Source: HGM04593 sp045634365 (GTDB lineage: Bacteria > Bacteroidota > Bacteroidia > Bacteroidales > Bacteroidaceae). From it: 64,000 nucleotides of DNA. The translations under genes and the position numbers were made by a program. The notes beneath the pieces were generated by a model, which was given only the letters and a program-made list of their open reading frames with translations, was not told the DNA's origin and made no database searches. The stretch spans positions 5,202-69,201 of the forward strand of contig JAZRAC010000014.1 of the NCBI GenBank assembly GCA_045634365.1, given 5' to 3'. Below are positions 17,213 to 26,392 of this stretch, in pieces (positions within the stretch are counted from its first letter, which is position 1; the number at the start of each line of letters is the position of its first letter).

Positions 17213-18457
17213 TTATCTCTTCCAATCCATCACAAGCGAGGCTGGATCACCCTTCTCTATCAACGACTTCATATAGCGCATATAAGGGTCTGTGTGACGG
17301 AAGAACATCTTGTATCCCTCGCACAGCACATTCATATAAGGCTCACCATTCTTCGCATAGCCGAAACGATGCTTCGGACACTCGCCCTTGCACAAGAAAT
17401 AGTAGTTGCAACGCTTGCACTCCATAGGTAATGCTTCGCGTTTGTCGCGCCCGAAGGCCTGCTGTTCCTCGCTCTTGTACATTTCTGCAATATGCTTGTC
17501 GGCAATATTGCCCAAGCGATATTCGGGATATACAAAGTGGTCACACGAATAAACATCGCCATTATGTTCAACCACAAGACCATCGCCACACACATCGCAG
17601 AAGGCGCATAATGCCGGTGGAACACCGCACCAGTTGGCAAGCGTTACATCGAATAACTGCACAAAATAGTTGCCGACATCGCGCTTCACCCACTCATCGA
17701 ACACATCGCACATAAATTTGCCGTAGCCCCTTGCGCTCACCGACCAAGGAGCCTCCACAGCATCCTCTTCGTCGGGTGAGACGATGAGCGGACGACGGCC
17801 CGGGCGCTCCTTCACATACTCCACCACCGGCAGGAACTGTATAAAGTGGCTCAATGTGCGCAGAAATTTATAAACCTCGGCACCACGCTCCTCGCTACAC
17901 TTGTTCACGGTGGAGAGGATGTTGAATTCCACTCCGCAACGGGTGAACATCTCCACAGTCTTCATCACACGCGAAAAGGTGGGGGCACCGCCGCAATCGC
18001 GTCTGAACGCATCGTGTATATCCTCGGGGCCATCGAGCGAAAGGCCGACGAGGAAGTTGTTGGTGGCAAAGAAGCGGCTCCACTCCTCGTTCACGAGAAT
18101 ACCGTTTGTCTGCAAGGTATTTTCTATCACCTTGCCACCCGCATACTTCTGTTGCAGCTCCATCGCTTTCTCAAAGAAAGGAAGCCCGGCCATCAAAGGC
18201 TCGCCTCCGTGCCAACAGAAACTTATATTCTGCTGCGAAGCACCCTCTATATACTGCTTTATATATATTTCGAGCAACTCCTCGCTCATACGCGGCATTG
18301 CGTTGCCATATATATCAGCCTTGTCGCGATAGTAACAATAATTGCAATCGAGATTACACGCCGACCCTATCGGTTTTACCATTGTGCCGAAGGATGGAGC
18401 ACGCCTCATCTTTGCAACATCGACGAGGTTCAGATTGTTCTTCTTGTTACTCTTCAT
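17213..18457 (-). CDS. Anaerobic sulfatase-maturating radical SAM enzyme (anSME)
   Basis: 414 residues. CNLDCNYCYY (Cys34, 38, 41) is the radical SAM CX3CX2C site, and FCWHGGEPLMAGLPFF is the GGEP motif. The C-terminal cysteine-rich SPASM region (CGVPPALCAFCDVCGDGLVVEHNGDVYSCDHF, CKRCNYYFLCKGECPKHRF) would hold two more iron-sulfur clusters. These enzymes oxidise the active-site serine or cysteine of sulfatases to formylglycine under anaerobic conditions. The gene lies 9 bases after the sulfatase at 18467-20038, which has a serine-type site, so the pair is an enzyme and its activator. Confidence 0.95.
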   Translation of the reverse strand: MKSNKKNNLNLVDVAKMRRAPSFGTMVKPIGSACNLDCNYCYYRDKADIYGNAMPRMSEELLEIYIKQYIEGASQQNISFCWHGGEPLMAGLPFFEKAMELQQKYAGGKVIENTLQTNGILVNEEWSRFFATNNFLVGLSLDGPEDIHDAFRRDCGGAPTFSRVMKTVEMFTRCGVEFNILSTVNKCSEERGAEVYKFLRTLSHFIQFLPVVEYVKERPGRRPLIVSPDEEDAVEAPWSVSARGYGKFMCDVFDEWVKRDVGNYFVQLFDVTLANWCGVPPALCAFCDVCGDGLVVEHNGDVYSCDHFVYPEYRLGNIADKHIAEMYKSEEQQAFGRDKREALPMECKRCNYYFLCKGECPKHRFGYAKNGEPYMNVLCEGYKMFFRHTDPYMRYMKSLIEKGDPASLVMDWKR

Positions 18458-18466
18458 TATGCTCTG

Positions 18467-20038
18467 TTATTTTTCTATATATTGCTCTTCGCCATACAAC
18501 ACCTGCAATTCTCGCAACAAGCCTTTTAGGCTATCGGCAATCTCCTCGGTGCCCGCAGTGCCATATATATTTTGCAATTCATTCTTGTCATTTTCAAGGT
18601 CGAACAATTCCCACTCGCTGTAATCGTCGCCATAGAAATGTATGAGTTTATAACGCTCGGTGCGCACTCCATAGTGGGGACGCACTGCGTGCTCGTCGGG
18701 GAATTCATAATAATGATAATAGAGCGCCTTACGCTCGGGGTTCCACTCCTCGCCTTTGAGCAGAGGGAGCAACGACTCGCCGTGAATATCATCGGGAATC
18801 TCCACGCCTGCAAGTTCAAGAATTGTGGGAGCATAGTCGATATTCTGCACAAGCTCGGTAACATCGCCTTTCACTCCACCGGGCAGACGCATAAGCAAGG
18901 GGGTGCGGAAGGACTCTTCGTACATAAAGCGTTTGTCGAACCAACCATGCTCACCCATATAAAATCCTTGGTCCGAAGTGTAGACAATGAGGGTATTATC
19001 CATCAATCCGTTAGCTTCGAGATAATCGAGCACCCTGCCCACATTGCGGTCGACCGAGGTTATAACGCGCAAATAGTCGCGCATATACTGGCGGAATTTC
19101 CACTCGTCGAGAGCCTTGCCTTTGAGCCCTGCGGCCTTAAATTCGGCAATCACCTTGTCGTAGTGAGCATCCCACGCAGCCTTCTGCTCGGGGTTCATAT
19201 TCTTATACATTCTGCGGCCCCACTCTTCAAGATCGGGACGGCTGTGAACGGCACTGTCCTTGTCGGCCATTTTAAGGTCGTACACAATATCCATATCCTT
19301 TGATATTGACATTTTCTGCTCGGCAGCAGCTTTACGCCCATCGTAATTGTCGTAGAATGTTTCGGGCAGAGGGAATTCTGCATCGGCAAAGAGAGAGAGG
19401 TCGCAAGTGTCGGGCATCCAAGTGCGGTGCGGAGCCTTGTGGTGCAGCAACAGGCAGAAGGGCCTGCTCTTATCGCGTATAGAATCGAGCCACTCTATCG
19501 CAAGGTCGGTTGTTACGTTGGTGGCATATCCCTCGCGCACAATCTTCTCACCGTTGCGTATGAATGTGGGGTTATAATAATCGCCCTGCCCTATGAGAAT
19601 ATCCCAATAGTTGAACCCTGTGGGGTCTGATGTAAGGTGCCATTTTCCAATAACGGCAGTCTCGTAGCCCTGCTTTTGCAACAGTTTAGGATAAGTTTGC
19701 TGGCCACCGTCGAATGAAGAACTGTTGTCGGTAAAACCATTGGCAAGGCTGTGCTTACCTGTGAGCATACAGGCACGAGAGGGCCCGCTGATGGAATTGG
19801 CCACGAAGCTGTTGGTGAAGCGCACGCCATCGGCAGCTATTCGGTCGATATTCGGAGTGTGTATATATGTGGAATCGTATGCACTCAATGTCTGGTAAGA
19901 GTGGTCGTCACACATTATGTAAAGAATGTTCATTGGCTTTTCGGCACTCTTTTCGCCACAAGAGACAAAGGGCATTGCCGCAATGCCGGCCATAGAAAGA
20001 CCAAGCATTTTTTTAGTTTTGTCAAGGATGCTGCTCAT
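18467..20038 (-). CDS. Serine-type sulfatase lipoprotein, probably on N-acetylglucosamine-6-sulfate-like substrates
   Basis: 523 residues. A lipoprotein signal ends at AMPFVSC, giving lipidation at Cys27. CDDHSYQTLSAY supplies metal-binding aspartates. The sulfatase signature S84-G-P-S-R88 (NSISGPSRACMLTGKHS) has serine at the formylglycine position, so activation needs the adjacent anSME. GKWHL and the C-terminal YYHYYEFPDEHAVRPHYGVRTERYKLIHFY match S1-family sulfatases acting on 6-O-sulfated GlcNAc (the S1_11-like group); the substrate is inferred from resemblance and from nearby GH20, ROK and NagB genes. It acts at the cell surface or in the periplasm. Confidence 0.9.
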   Translation of the reverse strand: MSSILDKTKKMLGLSMAGIAAMPFVSCGEKSAEKPMNILYIMCDDHSYQTLSAYDSTYIHTPNIDRIAADGVRFTNSFVANSISGPSRACMLTGKHSLANGFTDNSSSFDGGQQTYPKLLQKQGYETAVIGKWHLTSDPTGFNYWDILIGQGDYYNPTFIRNGEKIVREGYATNVTTDLAIEWLDSIRDKSRPFCLLLHHKAPHRTWMPDTCDLSLFADAEFPLPETFYDNYDGRKAAAEQKMSISKDMDIVYDLKMADKDSAVHSRPDLEEWGRRMYKNMNPEQKAAWDAHYDKVIAEFKAAGLKGKALDEWKFRQYMRDYLRVITSVDRNVGRVLDYLEANGLMDNTLIVYTSDQGFYMGEHGWFDKRFMYEESFRTPLLMRLPGGVKGDVTELVQNIDYAPTILELAGVEIPDDIHGESLLPLLKGEEWNPERKALYYHYYEFPDEHAVRPHYGVRTERYKLIHFYGDDYSEWELFDLENDKNELQNIYGTAGTEEIADSLKGLLRELQVLYGEEQYIEK

Positions 20039-20138
20039 AGTTTTTTTATCGTTTTTACAAATATAATTCCATTCTCATAAAAAATTAACTAATTCATTAA
20101 AATATTTATTTACTTTACGATTTTTTCGGAAAAAGAAA

Positions 20139-20166
20139 CAGGGAAAGGCCGCCCGACCTTCCCCTG
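20139..20166 (-). terminator. Terminator of the ROK kinase gene
   Basis: Stem CAGGGAAAGG (20139) with CCTTCCCCTG (to 20166), one mismatch. On the minus strand it is followed by TTTCTTTTT. It separates the kinase gene from the sulfatase gene. Confidence 0.7.
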
Positions 20167-20188
20167 CTATCGCATATTGTTTGAATAT

Positions 20189-21151
20189 TTATTCCTTCCA
20201 GCCAAGAGCCGAGGCACCAAGAACCGCAGCGTCGGCACCGGGAAGAGAAGATTTAAGTACTTTAACCTTATCTTTCCACAAGAATACAACATTCTCGTTC
20301 ATACGCTTGCGGATGGGCTCCAACAAAAGGTCGCCGGCATTGGCAAGGCCACCGAAGAGCACAATTGCCTCGGGTGCCGAGAAGGCAATGAAGTTACAGA
20401 ATGCATCGCCAAGCACGTTGCCTGTAAATTCGAAAATCTCCTTTGCAAGCTCGTCGCCCTGCATTGCCGCGTCGAAAAGCATTTTAGATGTAAGTTCGTT
20501 TATGCAAACATCGCGCAAAAGGCTGGGAGTATCGCGTTCCACGAGCCATTTTTTTGCAGTGCGCACAATACCTGTGGCCGATGCGTATGTTTCCAAGCAG
20601 TCGACACGACCGCAACCACATTGGCGGCCTTCGAGTACCGGAGCCGTTACGTGACCAAGCTCACCCGCAAAGCCATCGTGACCATAGATAAGCTGTCCGT
20701 TGGCAACAATACCGCTACCCACGCCCGTACCAAGGGTTATATAAACAAAGTCCTTCATTCCCTGCGCAACGCCATACTTCATTTCGCCGATGGCAGCAGC
20801 GTTGGCATCATTTGTAACCTTTGTGGGAATTCCGGTCTTTTTCTCAATGAGCCAGCCAAGAGGCACAATACCTTTCCAAGGCAAGTTGGCTGCATTAACA
20901 ATCTCGCCGGTATAATAGTTGGCCATAGGAGCACCCACGCCTATACCTTCGATTTTGCCCTTAACACCACACTCCTCGGCAAGTTTGTTAATCACCGCTG
21001 CAAGAGTATCGGTGTACTCCTCAATCTCTGGATGTGCCTGTGTTTTTGTTGTATCGTCCTTTGCAAGGATGTGTCCTTTTGCATCAACCAGACCTATTAC
21101 GGTATTTGTTCCGCCAAGGTCAATTCCAATTACATACTTTTCGTTCATCAT
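20189..21151 (-). CDS. ROK family sugar kinase (glucokinase or N-acetylhexosamine kinase)
   Basis: 320 residues. VIGIDLGGTNTVIGLVD is the phosphate-binding loop, VTNDANAAAIGE contains the catalytic aspartate, TLGTGVGSGIV binds ATP, and GELGHVTAP with CGCGRVDCLE forms the ROK zinc site and sugar-binding EGH motif. ROK kinases phosphorylate glucose, GlcNAc, ManNAc or other sugars, and the sequence alone does not decide. Its place between sulfatase and hexosaminidase genes makes an amino sugar attractive. Two ATGs (21151 and 21148) are equivalent starts. Confidence 0.92.
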   Translation of the reverse strand: MMNEKYVIGIDLGGTNTVIGLVDAKGHILAKDDTTKTQAHPEIEEYTDTLAAVINKLAEECGVKGKIEGIGVGAPMANYYTGEIVNAANLPWKGIVPLGWLIEKKTGIPTKVTNDANAAAIGEMKYGVAQGMKDFVYITLGTGVGSGIVANGQLIYGHDGFAGELGHVTAPVLEGRQCGCGRVDCLETYASATGIVRTAKKWLVERDTPSLLRDVCINELTSKMLFDAAMQGDELAKEIFEFTGNVLGDAFCNFIAFSAPEAIVLFGGLANAGDLLLEPIRKRMNENVVFLWKDKVKVLKSSLPGADAAVLGASALGWKE

Positions 21152-21262
21152 ATTATGTCAATTTAGTTACGTTTTATTTTCGGGATAGTTAACTTTGCGA
21201 ATATAGGCAAAATTTCGAACATCACATAAACGATTGTCGAAAAAAACAAAAAAGAAAGTTAT

Positions 21263-21294
21263 TTTGTCTTTTTAGTTCATTGATATTATATTTG
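21263..21294 (+). promoter_or_regulatory. Promoter of the GH20 gene
   Basis: TTTG (21263-21266), 20 bases, TATATTTG (21287-21294): a near-perfect Bacteroidetes promoter about 30 bases before ATG 21324. Confidence 0.75.
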
Positions 21295-21323
21295 CAAAAG
21301 TATAATTAACAAATTCAAGTAAA

Positions 21324-22994
21324 ATGAATCGCATCCTCTCAATTTTAGTCCTGCTCTTTGTCTGCATTATCGCAGCACCGGCACAAACAGACAATTTCAA
21401 CAACCTTCTCCCAAAGCCCCGGAAAGTAACACCCGGATTTTCGGGATGCTTTTTCGAGATTACCCCAAAGACACCGATAATAGATTTAACCGACAACCCC
21501 GACACAAAAAATGTCGTTGCCGAAATTAACCGCATTGCCGAAGCTGTGCTTGGCTACAAACTAAAATGCCGCACCGCAGTAAAAGGGACCGGATGTATTA
21601 TTATAAGAAAGAACAATAATATTCCCTCCGAAGGATACATTCTCGACATTACCCCCGAGAATATCATCATACAAAGTCGCGATTGTGCCGGAGCCTTCTA
21701 CGCCGTGCAGTCGCTCAAACAGATGGTGCCGGTGCAGGCATTTGAAACGCCCATAAATCTGCAAACGATTAAATTGCCCACAGTAAAAGTTGAAGATGCC
21801 CCACACTTCTCCTATCGTGGCTTTATGCTCGATTGCTCGCGCCATTTTTGGGACACAAACACCATAAAAGAGATAATCGACATTCTCGCCCTGCACAAGA
21901 TGAACCGCTTTCATTGGCACCTCACCGAGGACCAAGGATGGAGAATAGAGATAAAGAAATATCCTCTGCTCACCGAGAAAGGCAGCCTGCGCGAGGAGAC
22001 CACCATCGGACACAACGAGGGCTTCGACGGTATTCCATACGGCGGCTACTACACACAGAAAGATATAAAGGAGATTGTAAAATATGCAGCCGAGCGTTTC
22101 ATCACCATAATACCCGAAATTGAGATACCCGGACACTCGCTCGGTGCCCTTTGCGCCTATCCGTGGTTGGGTTGCCGAGGCGAAGAAGGCAACTACAAGA
22201 CTTGGCCAATGTGGGGCGTTTCTCCGCAAATAGCCTGCGCCGGCAAGGAGAGCACATTTGAATTCTGGCAGAATGTGCTGACAGAAGTAATAGAGTTGTT
22301 CCCCTCGGAGTATATACATATTGGCGGCGACGAAGCACCTCGCGACGAATGGAAGGTGTGCCCCAACTGCCAAAATCGCATAAAAGAGAATGGGCTGAAA
22401 AACGAGGCCGAGCTACAATCCTATGTAAACGAGCGCATAGAGAAATTCCTCAACAGCAAAGGCCGCAAAATGATTGGCTGGGACGAAATTCTCGAAGGCG
22501 GAGTGAGCCAAGATGCGACAATAATGTCGTGGCGAGGAGCATCGGGAGGAATCACCGCAGCCCGCAAAGGCAATTACGCAATTATGACTCCCAACAACCA
22601 CTGCTACCTCGACTATTACCAGACAACCGACCGCACCGACGAGCCCGACGCCATTGGCGGTTACGTTCCCCTGCACAAAGTATACGAGCTTAACCCATAC
22701 GACCAACTCACTCCCGAGGAGCAAAAATTCATTATGGGAGTACAAGGTAACCTTTGGTGCGAATATATCCCCACCCCTATGCAACTGCAATATATGGCAC
22801 TGCCCCGTTTGGGTGCCATTGCCGAAATTGGTTGGAGCAACCCCTCGCCCGAGCAGAAAAACACAAACGAATTTATCGACCGTGCCAAGAACCTGTCGCG
22901 CTACTACTCGGTATTCGGGTGGAACTTTGCCAAGCACTTCTACGAGGGAGTCACCCCCACCGAAAAGAATAAAAAAGCGAACCGTGGGTGGTAG
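21324..22994 (+). CDS. GH20 beta-N-acetylhexosaminidase
   Basis: 556 residues with a signal peptide (about 1-22, ending APAQ). A GH20b-type N-terminal domain (to about 150) is followed by the catalytic barrel: FSYRGFMLDCSRHF, MNRFHWHLTEDQGWRIEIKKYP, IPEIEIPGHS, and HIGGDEAPRDEW with the catalytic pair Asp336-Glu337. It releases terminal GlcNAc or GalNAc from glycans in the periplasm or at the surface by substrate-assisted catalysis. It is divergent from the ROK kinase gene and faces a terminator at 23014-23054. Confidence 0.96.
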   Translation: MNRILSILVLLFVCIIAAPAQTDNFNNLLPKPRKVTPGFSGCFFEITPKTPIIDLTDNPDTKNVVAEINRIAEAVLGYKLKCRTAVKGTGCIIIRKNNNIPSEGYILDITPENIIIQSRDCAGAFYAVQSLKQMVPVQAFETPINLQTIKLPTVKVEDAPHFSYRGFMLDCSRHFWDTNTIKEIIDILALHKMNRFHWHLTEDQGWRIEIKKYPLLTEKGSLREETTIGHNEGFDGIPYGGYYTQKDIKEIVKYAAERFITIIPEIEIPGHSLGALCAYPWLGCRGEEGNYKTWPMWGVSPQIACAGKESTFEFWQNVLTEVIELFPSEYIHIGGDEAPRDEWKVCPNCQNRIKENGLKNEAELQSYVNERIEKFLNSKGRKMIGWDEILEGGVSQDATIMSWRGASGGITAARKGNYAIMTPNNHCYLDYYQTTDRTDEPDAIGGYVPLHKVYELNPYDQLTPEEQKFIMGVQGNLWCEYIPTPMQLQYMALPRLGAIAEIGWSNPSPEQKNTNEFIDRAKNLSRYYSVFGWNFAKHFYEGVTPTEKNKKANRGW

Positions 22995-23013
22995 CAACAC
23001 CACACACATATAT

Positions 23014-23054
23014 ACAAAATGGAGGAGCTGCTGAATGATGCTCCTCCATTTTGT
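23014..23054. terminator. Terminator after the GH20 gene
   Basis: A perfect 15-bp stem ACAAAATGGAGGAGC / GCTCCTCCATTTTGT (23014-23028 and 23040-23054), between convergent genes. Confidence 0.85.
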
Positions 23055-23069
23055 ATTATAAAGCAAATA

Positions 23070-23399
23070 CTATTTATTCTTTTTCATAAGCTCGCGACGC
23101 TTAGTCGAAGCAGCCTTGGTTAGAGTATTATGAGCTTTTATACGACGCTCATACAATTTATTCTTTTTTCCATCCACCATAGGCTTACGGGTTGTCTCTG
23201 CCTCCTCGGCATAATCCTGTGTAAGAGTTCTTATATCCACTCTAAATTGTTTCATCACAGCAATCAGTTCCTCAGGCGAAGCTGCGTTCTCCACCTGCTC
23301 TTGTGCTTCCTCGCAAATATCTTCATATTTATCTAAATAACCATCGCTGCAAGAAACAAACGCAAAAGCCGACAAGGCTATCAAAAGAGACTTTTTCAT
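23070..23399 (-). CDS. Small lipoprotein of unknown function
   Basis: 109 residues from ATG 23399. MKKSLLIALSAFAFVSCSDGYLDKYED shows a lipoprotein signal with lipidated Cys17. The mature part is helical and charged, with an acidic first half (ICEEAQEQVENAASPEELIAVMKQF) and a basic end (TRKPMVDGKKNKLYERRIKAHNTLTKAASTKRRELMKKNK). The family is not recognised. In-frame residues upstream of 23399 are not likely to be translated because the signal peptide would then be internal. Confidence 0.7.
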   Translation of the reverse strand: MKKSLLIALSAFAFVSCSDGYLDKYEDICEEAQEQVENAASPEELIAVMKQFRVDIRTLTQDYAEEAETTRKPMVDGKKNKLYERRIKAHNTLTKAASTKRRELMKKNK

Positions 23400-23556
23400 A
23401 TTATTACACTTATTATTATATTTAATATCACATTTGGGAGGATTATGCATATAAGCATTTTCCACAAACTCATTGCAAATATATTATTTTTTACCTTATC
23501 TTGCCATAAATTACAAAAAATGTAGCCGTTTCCCATTGTAAATGTTTCAATATTCT

Positions 23557-23564
23557 TATATTTG
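23557..23564 (+). promoter_or_regulatory. Promoter -7 element of the sialate O-acetylesterase gene
   Basis: TATATTTG at 23557-23564, with ATTG at 23535-23538 upstream. It falls inside the in-frame extension before ATG 23602 and so supports that ATG. Confidence 0.6.
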
Positions 23565-23601
23565 TAACACTCACACAGAAAAACATAAACAACAAAAAAA
23601 T

Positions 23602-25680
23602 ATGAAAAGAATCTTATTCACGGCACTGCTGTTCATCAGCATCACAATTGCTGCACAAGAAAAAATACGCGTTGCCTGCATAGGCAACAGTGTCACATAC
23701 GGATACGGGCACCGGAATCCGGCCGAAACATCATACCCCACACAATTGGGCCGATTGCTTGGCGATGGCTACACGGTGGGCAACTTCGGAAAATCGGGAG
23801 CAACATTGCTCAATAAAGGGCACCGCCCGTATACCGAGCAACAAGAATATCGCGCTGCACTGGAATTTGCGCCCGACATTGCAATAATACACCTTGGGCT
23901 TAACGACACCGACCCTCGCAACTGGCCCAAACACAGCGAAGAGTTTATCCCCGACTACCTTGCGCTAATCGACACGCTACGCAAAATAAATCCCAAGGTC
24001 GATGTGAAAATATGCCGGATGACTCCCATATTTCATTGGCACCACCGCTTCAAAAGTGGCACACGCGACTGGTACAAAGAGATTCAATGTGCCATCGAGG
24101 AGACGGCAAAGCTCGCCCGAGTGGAACTTATCGATTTTCAGGAGCTACTGTACAACCGCCCCGACCTGATGCCCGACGCGCTTCACCCCGACGAACAAGG
24201 AGCCTCACTGCTTGCCAAGAGAGTCTATTCGGCCATCACAGGCAATTTTGGCGGGCTGTCGCTCCCTGCCATTTACAGCGACAATATGGTAATTCAGCGC
24301 GACGTGCCTTTCACCCTCACAGGCACAGCCGATGCAGGAGCCAAAATAACAGCAAAGCTCGGCAAGCAGAAAAAGAGAGCCACCGCAGGCAGCGACGGCA
24401 AATGGCAGATAACCTTCAAGCCCTTTAAGGCCGACGGAAAGAGCCTCACCCTCACAATTAAAGGTTGTGGGAAAAGCATAGAATACAGAAACATTCTGGC
24501 AGGAGAAGTGTGGCTCTGTTCGGGGCAATCGAATATGGCATTTATGGTGAAAGAGAGCTCTCACGCAGAAGAGAGCCTCAACGGCTGCAACAAGAAGCAG
24601 GTGCGACTCTATAATATGAAGCCCCGTGTATATACCGACAATGTAGAATGGAGCGCAGAAGAGCTCGAAAAGATAAACAACCACAACTACTACCTGCCCA
24701 CAAAATGGCAACCGGCCGACGAAGAGAGCGTTAAGGAATTCTCGGCAGTGGCCTATCACTTCGGTGCAATGCTCGCCGACTCACTCGGCGTGCCCATAGG
24801 GCTCATCTGCAACGCCATCGGAGGTGCTCCCGCCGAGGCCTTCATCGACCGTGAGACACTCGAATGGCACCCGCAGCTATTGGACATCCTCTACGATTGG
24901 AAAAGAAACGAAATGATACAGGATTGGTGCCGCGGCCGCGCTGCGCTCAACATAAAAAACAGCAAGAACAAACTACAACGCCACCCCTACGAGCCCGCCT
25001 TTCTCTATGAAACAGGCATTGCGCCCATTGCCTCTTACCCCATAAGAGGAGCAATATGGTACCAAGGTGAATCTAATGCACACAATGTGGAGCTGCACGA
25101 AGCAATCTTCCCCACCCTCGTAAAAAGCTGGCGCAATACGTGGAACAACGCCCAATTGCCATTCTACTTTGTGCAGCTATCGAGCATTGAACGCCCCACT
25201 TGGCCACAATTCCGCGACTCGCAACGCCGCCTTGCAGCCAATATTGAAAATTGCGAATTTGCCGTATCGAGCGACAAGGGCCACCGTTGGAACGTTCACC
25301 CCACGGAGAAAAAGCCCGTTGGCGAGCGCCTTGCCCGTCGCGCCCTCTACCACACATACGGAATGAACCGAATAACCCCTTGCGGCCCCACCATCGAAAA
25401 AGCCGACAGGATGGGTAACAGCATCCTGCTCACGTTCAGCAACGCAAAAGGACTCACAAGCAGCGACGGAGAGGCACTGCGCACATTTGAAATTGCCGAA
25501 GAGGATGGCAAATTCCTTCCGGCCGAGAGTGTGGAGATTATGGGCAACAAGGTGCGTATAAGAAACTGTGACATTGAGGTCCCCTATCGTGCCCGCTACG
25601 GCTGGCAGCCTTTTACCACCGCCAACCTTGTAAACTGCGAGGGATTGCCCGCAAGCACATTTGAAATAAAAGTGCGTTAA
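23602..25680 (+). CDS. Two-domain sialate O-acetylesterase (SGNH hydrolase plus SASA domain)
   Basis: 692 residues. A signal peptide (1-19, ending TIAAQ) precedes an SGNH/GDSL esterase domain (about 20-220; nucleophile Ser30 in CIGNSVTYGYG, block III HLGLNDTDP, and DALHPDEQG with the catalytic Asp/His). A sialate O-acetylesterase domain follows (LAGEVWLCSGQSNMAFMV, the SGQSNM nucleophile; CNAIGGAPAEAFI; RGAIWYQGESNA). Such double enzymes remove O-acetyl groups from sialic acids or other acetylated sugars so that sialidases can act. No sialidase is in the window. The enzyme should be periplasmic and fits the mucin-glycan context of its neighbours. Confidence 0.92.
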   Translation: MKRILFTALLFISITIAAQEKIRVACIGNSVTYGYGHRNPAETSYPTQLGRLLGDGYTVGNFGKSGATLLNKGHRPYTEQQEYRAALEFAPDIAIIHLGLNDTDPRNWPKHSEEFIPDYLALIDTLRKINPKVDVKICRMTPIFHWHHRFKSGTRDWYKEIQCAIEETAKLARVELIDFQELLYNRPDLMPDALHPDEQGASLLAKRVYSAITGNFGGLSLPAIYSDNMVIQRDVPFTLTGTADAGAKITAKLGKQKKRATAGSDGKWQITFKPFKADGKSLTLTIKGCGKSIEYRNILAGEVWLCSGQSNMAFMVKESSHAEESLNGCNKKQVRLYNMKPRVYTDNVEWSAEELEKINNHNYYLPTKWQPADEESVKEFSAVAYHFGAMLADSLGVPIGLICNAIGGAPAEAFIDRETLEWHPQLLDILYDWKRNEMIQDWCRGRAALNIKNSKNKLQRHPYEPAFLYETGIAPIASYPIRGAIWYQGESNAHNVELHEAIFPTLVKSWRNTWNNAQLPFYFVQLSSIERPTWPQFRDSQRRLAANIENCEFAVSSDKGHRWNVHPTEKKPVGERLARRALYHTYGMNRITPCGPTIEKADRMGNSILLTFSNAKGLTSSDGEALRTFEIAEEDGKFLPAESVEIMGNKVRIRNCDIEVPYRARYGWQPFTTANLVNCEGLPASTFEIKVR

Positions 25681-25688
25681 AGAAGATT

Positions 25689-26384
25689 TTACTCACCCCC
25701 AAAATTCATATAGCCGTAAAATTTTTCTTTATAATTCTTGTATCCCGATTTTCGCTGATACTCCTCCCTCTTGTGTGGCAACAGAGTGGGGTAATTTATT
25801 CCGTCGTAGAAATATTGAAAGGCTACGCGGGAAATCTCCATTTCTTTTGGGAATTTATCCTTTTTGCGATTATATATTTTGTTAAAATGCTCCGCTCTAT
25901 TGCACTCCGTTACGGTGGACCAGCAAAATTGCCAAAATTCCATTTGGTGCCCTTTTTGCAATTTCGAGAGATAATTCAGCACTACACTCTCGTGGTCAAA
26001 AAGATAGTTAATCAAATATTCTTGAAAGGCACTTGTACATTCTCCGGTGTGTTTCATTCCTATGGTTAAATCCACTATTTTCTTGCAAAGGACAGTGTCG
26101 TTTATGTGTGAAAGGCCAAGTAGTTGTTCAATATGCTCACTGCACATTTGACTCATTGACAAATCGTATTCATCATCCCAAACATAGCAATAAGTCATTA
26201 CCCATTCCAACCAAGTTGTCGGGAAGGCTTCCAAAAACTCCATTTCTGTTTGGGCGGTACGCTCTCCCCGTTCCAAAGTTCTAAATGCATTGTTCAGCCT
26301 TGCTGTATCAACAGGGAAATATTGTGCTTTTGCCGTTGCAAGCAGAACAACGAACAGCAGTGCGGTAAAAATCATTCGTTTCAT
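25689..26384 (-). CDS. Periplasmic protein of unknown function behind a transpeptidase-like gene
   Basis: 231 residues with a signal peptide (1-20, ending ATAKAQ). The mature part is rich in aromatic residues and cysteine (TTWLEWVMTYCYVWDDEYDLSMSQMC, MEFWQFCWSTVTECNRAEHF) and has a mainly helical look. I do not recognise the family. It begins 9 bases after the stop of the frameshifted L,D-transpeptidase-like gene on the same strand, so the two are one transcription unit; a partner or immunity role is possible but only inferred. It converges on the sialate O-acetylesterase with 8 bases between stops. Confidence 0.75.
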   Translation of the reverse strand: MKRMIFTALLFVVLLATAKAQYFPVDTARLNNAFRTLERGERTAQTEMEFLEAFPTTWLEWVMTYCYVWDDEYDLSMSQMCSEHIEQLLGLSHINDTVLCKKIVDLTIGMKHTGECTSAFQEYLINYLFDHESVVLNYLSKLQKGHQMEFWQFCWSTVTECNRAEHFNKIYNRKKDKFPKEMEISRVAFQYFYDGINYPTLLPHKREEYQRKSGYKNYKEKFYGYMNFGGE

Positions 26385-26392
26385 AAAGGATG

